Assembly: GCA_002308515.1 (NCBI GenBank)
Contig: DBVN01000012.1
Location: forward strand, 1-14,530
Length of the DNA stretch: 14,530 nucleotides
Origin: Verrucomicrobia bacterium UBA1263
GTDB lineage: Bacteria; Verrucomicrobiota; Verrucomicrobiia; Limisphaerales; UBA1412
Direction: 5' to 3'
Below, in pieces: positions 12,362 to 14,530 of the stretch. Position 1 is the stretch's first letter. Every line of letters begins with the position of its first letter. The notes under the pieces were generated by a model. It was not told the origin of the DNA. It searched no databases and was given only the letters and a program-made list of their open reading frames with translations. The position numbers and the translations under genes are program-made.

Positions 12362-14530
12362 ATGGACAATAAACCTTTCGCAAAACAGTCACAAAATGTT
12401 GAGACGGCGCAGCATTTCCTGGATTACTGGAGAGTTATACGCGCACGTAAGTTAATGGTCATAGGGATTTTCCTTCTGGTCGTCCTGACGGCTATCGGCC
12501 TGACCTTCCTCCTCCCTGAAAAATATGAAAGCACTGTGCGCATCCGCGTCAGCAAGGACACCGATGTGGCCGGTCTGTACGACGGGAACCGCAATACCAG
12601 CTATGATCCTTATTTTGTATTGACTGAATTCGAGGTTATCAAGTCCAAGAATGTTCTTTATGGTGTCATCACCAATTTAAACTTGATCAGCAAGTGGAGT
12701 GCCCGCGATAAGATCCCCAATCTGAATCTGCAAAGCACTTATTACAAACTTTTAAAGGATATGGATGTCCGTCAGTTCCGCAATACGGAGCTGATCGAGA
12801 TCAGTGTCCGCAGCAAAGACCGCATGGAGGCGGCTGAAATCGCGAATAAGATCGCCGAAGCCTATCGCGAGAATCGTTTGGAGAACTACCGCCAAAACTC
12901 CATGCAGAACGCCAAGACCTTCCAGGAAACCCTGGATGAATATGAAGATGATGTAAAAGATCTTCAAAGGAAGGTGGATAATCTTCGCGCAGAGTTAAAG
13001 ATCTCTGACTACAGCGCGGAAGGTCCTATGGCTAACTCCTCTCCCACTTTGGAGCCGGAAGCGGTCCGCCGTTTGGACGCGGAGCGTTTAAGTTCCGAGA
13101 GCCTCTATGTGCAGACTCTGGATATTCTTCAGAGCATCACCAATTTGCCACCGGAAAAACGTTTGGAGGCATTGATGGGATCTAACCCGAATGATCAGAT
13201 CCTGAACGAGTTGATCGTGAAACGCAACGTGGCTGAACAGGAATACGCCAGCTTATCCGTTGCCTACAAAGAAGATCATCCGGATGTAAAGAAGCTGACG
13301 TCCGTTCTCAACACATTGAACAAACAAATTGATGAACGTGTGAACAGCGCTATCCTGGGTTTGCAATCCCGCGCCAGTACGCTGCGCACTCAAGCGGATT
13401 CCATCAAGGAACGCCTGGAAGAAGCCAAAACTCTGGACGCGGAAAACGCCGCTAAGTATCGTCCTTACTGGGACGCGAAACGTGAGCTGGAAACCAAGAT
13501 CAAATGGAGAGACCTGCTGCGTTCCCGTTTGATGATGGAAAACATTGACAAAGAGATTCCCCGTTCTTCCATCGTGCAGGTCACAGATATCGCGGAACCG
13601 GGCATCAAGCCAGTCGAGCCTAATATGTTTTTGAATGTGATCCTGGGTGTGATCGTGGGTCTGGTCGGCGGTATCGGTTTTGCTTTCTTTGTGGAATATC
13701 TGGATACTTCCTTCAAAGCCATCGACGAAGTGGAACAGACACTGGGTGCCAGCGTGATCGGCATCATCCCGCAGGATGTGGGATACCTGAAAGACGATCC
13801 CAACGCGGCCTACGCGGAAGCCTACCGTGTCTTGCGTACTAACATCTTGTTCAGCCGCAAGAATGAAAATATGAATACGATCACGGTCGTCAGCGGCGGC
13901 GCGGCTGAAGGTAAGTCCACAACGATCATGAACCTGGCTACAGTGTTCGCCCAGAATGATAACCGCATTCTGCTGGTGGACTCTGACTTGAGACGTCCCA
14001 GTCTGCATCGCATCTTAGGTGTTTCCAACGCGATCGGTCTGACAAACTATCTGCTCAAACAAAAGACCCTGGAAGAGGTCATCCAGGTTTCCCCTGTCAA
14101 GGGTATGGACTTCCTGCCTTCAGGCAAACTGCCTGCCAGCGCGATGGGTATTTTGAACTCCACACGCATGAAGGAGTTCTTCAACGAAGTCCGCAGCCGT
14201 TACGATTATGTGCTTTTCGACTCACCTCCTATCATGGGTGTGTCCGACGCGTCTGTGCTGGCCAGTTTGGTGGATATGGTCGTGCTGGTCGTGCAGCACC
14301 GTAAATATCCGCAGTCTATGACACTGCGCGCCAAACAAACGGTGGAAAAGGTCGGCGGCAATCTGCTGGGTATCGTGCTGAACAATATCAGCATCAACCA
14401 GGACAGCTACTACTATTACTACAGCGGTTACTATTACGATTATTACAGCAAGAATTACGACTCCAATGGTGAGTACACCAGCGGCAGCGGTGAATATGGC
14501 GAATACACCGCAAGTCGTGGCGAGTACGGT
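12362..14530 (+). CDS. Wzc-like polysaccharide co-polymerase / BY-type tyrosine autokinase (partial, runs off right edge)
   Basis: An ATG at 12362 opens 723 codons with no stop before the window end. The N-terminal Wzz domain has a membrane segment at about 31-52 preceded by DYWRVIRARK. A long periplasmic coiled-coil region spans about 170-400, and a second membrane segment at 422-442 follows IKPVEPNMF. The cytoplasmic BY-kinase has Walker A GGAAEGKST (512-520, where the usual Pro-Gly before EGKS is Ala-Ala), Walker A' LLVDSDLRRP (537-546) and Walker B YVLFDSPP (616-623). The C-terminus is a tyrosine cluster with 15 Tyr between 683 and 722. These proteins control chain length and export of capsular or extracellular polysaccharide through cycles of tyrosine autophosphorylation and oligomerisation in the inner membrane. 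The ribosome binding site is poor (AGAAG) because an intrinsic terminator ends five bases before the start. The ATG is supported by the complete Wzz N-terminus it yields. Confidence 0.92.
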   Translation, partial: MDNKPFAKQSQNVETAQHFLDYWRVIRARKLMVIGIFLLVVLTAIGLTFLLPEKYESTVRIRVSKDTDVAGLYDGNRNTSYDPYFVLTEFEVIKSKNVLYGVITNLNLISKWSARDKIPNLNLQSTYYKLLKDMDVRQFRNTELIEISVRSKDRMEAAEIANKIAEAYRENRLENYRQNSMQNAKTFQETLDEYEDDVKDLQRKVDNLRAELKISDYSAEGPMANSSPTLEPEAVRRLDAERLSSESLYVQTLDILQSITNLPPEKRLEALMGSNPNDQILNELIVKRNVAEQEYASLSVAYKEDHPDVKKLTSVLNTLNKQIDERVNSAILGLQSRASTLRTQADSIKERLEEAKTLDAENAAKYRPYWDAKRELETKIKWRDLLRSRLMMENIDKEIPRSSIVQVTDIAEPGIKPVEPNMFLNVILGVIVGLVGGIGFAFFVEYLDTSFKAIDEVEQTLGASVIGIIPQDVGYLKDDPNAAYAEAYRVLRTNILFSRKNENMNTITVVSGGAAEGKSTTIMNLATVFAQNDNRILLVDSDLRRPSLHRILGVSNAIGLTNYLLKQKTLEEVIQVSPVKGMDFLPSGKLPASAMGILNSTRMKEFFNEVRSRYDYVLFDSPPIMGVSDASVLASLVDMVVLVVQHRKYPQSMTLRAKQTVEKVGGNLLGIVLNNISINQDSYYYYYSGYYYDYYSKNYDSNGEYTSGSGEYGEYTASRGEYG

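Noticed and set aside
13253..14008. Long minus-strand open frame of 251 codons
   Set aside because: It lies opposite the kinase domain of the Wzc-like gene, whose motifs are unambiguous on the plus strand.

Overview
The window looks like a chromosomal segment from a bacterium of the PVC superphylum, most likely Lentisphaerota or a related Verrucomicrobiota lineage. This is an inference from gene content: a pseudopilin-like protein with the N-terminus FTLIELLVVIAIIAILMGLLL followed by a SKSKAYSQGMVC-type stretch, a BspA-type leucine-rich-repeat protein, and an exopolysaccharide locus with an NtrC-type regulator. No rRNA or marker gene is present to settle the taxonomy. Most genes are of intermediate G+C (about 53% in one sampled line of the regulator gene). 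Two blocks, about 400-2133 and 3601-4992, are visibly AT-richer (about 25% in one sampled line of the ATPase gene).

Left part (1-5000). A tRNA-Val(GAC) with encoded CCA and its own terminator is followed by a leftward-reading set of genes. In transcription order, right to left, these are a BspA-like LRR protein, a pseudopilin-like protein, a FucU/RbsD-family mutarotase, an OLD/ABC-like AAA ATPase, and a small protein with a PD-(D/E)XK nuclease signature. The ATPase and nuclease-like genes overlap by 7 bp and end at a 33-bp near-perfect palindromic terminator. This AT-rich pair beside a tRNA is the best candidate for an undescribed (defence-like) two-gene system.

Middle part (5000-10860). From a divergent intergenic region with a good promoter for each direction, a rightward operon starts. 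It has a structured leader, then a CorA-family divalent-cation transporter, a soluble NtrB-like PAS histidine kinase (overlapping corA), a full-length NtrC-like sigma54 activator with GAFTGA, and a membrane-embedded GT-C type glycosyltransferase.

Right part (10860-14530). After a promoter-containing gap with three tandem 15-nt repeats lies an outer-membrane beta-barrel protein with a signal peptide. An intrinsic terminator follows that runs almost into the start codon of a Wzc-like polysaccharide co-polymerase/tyrosine autokinase. That gene is open at the right edge: 723 codons are visible, including an exceptionally tyrosine-rich tail. The glycosyltransferase, beta-barrel and Wzc-like protein together suggest synthesis and export of a surface polysaccharide. 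The two-component pair upstream may control it, but that link rests only on gene order.
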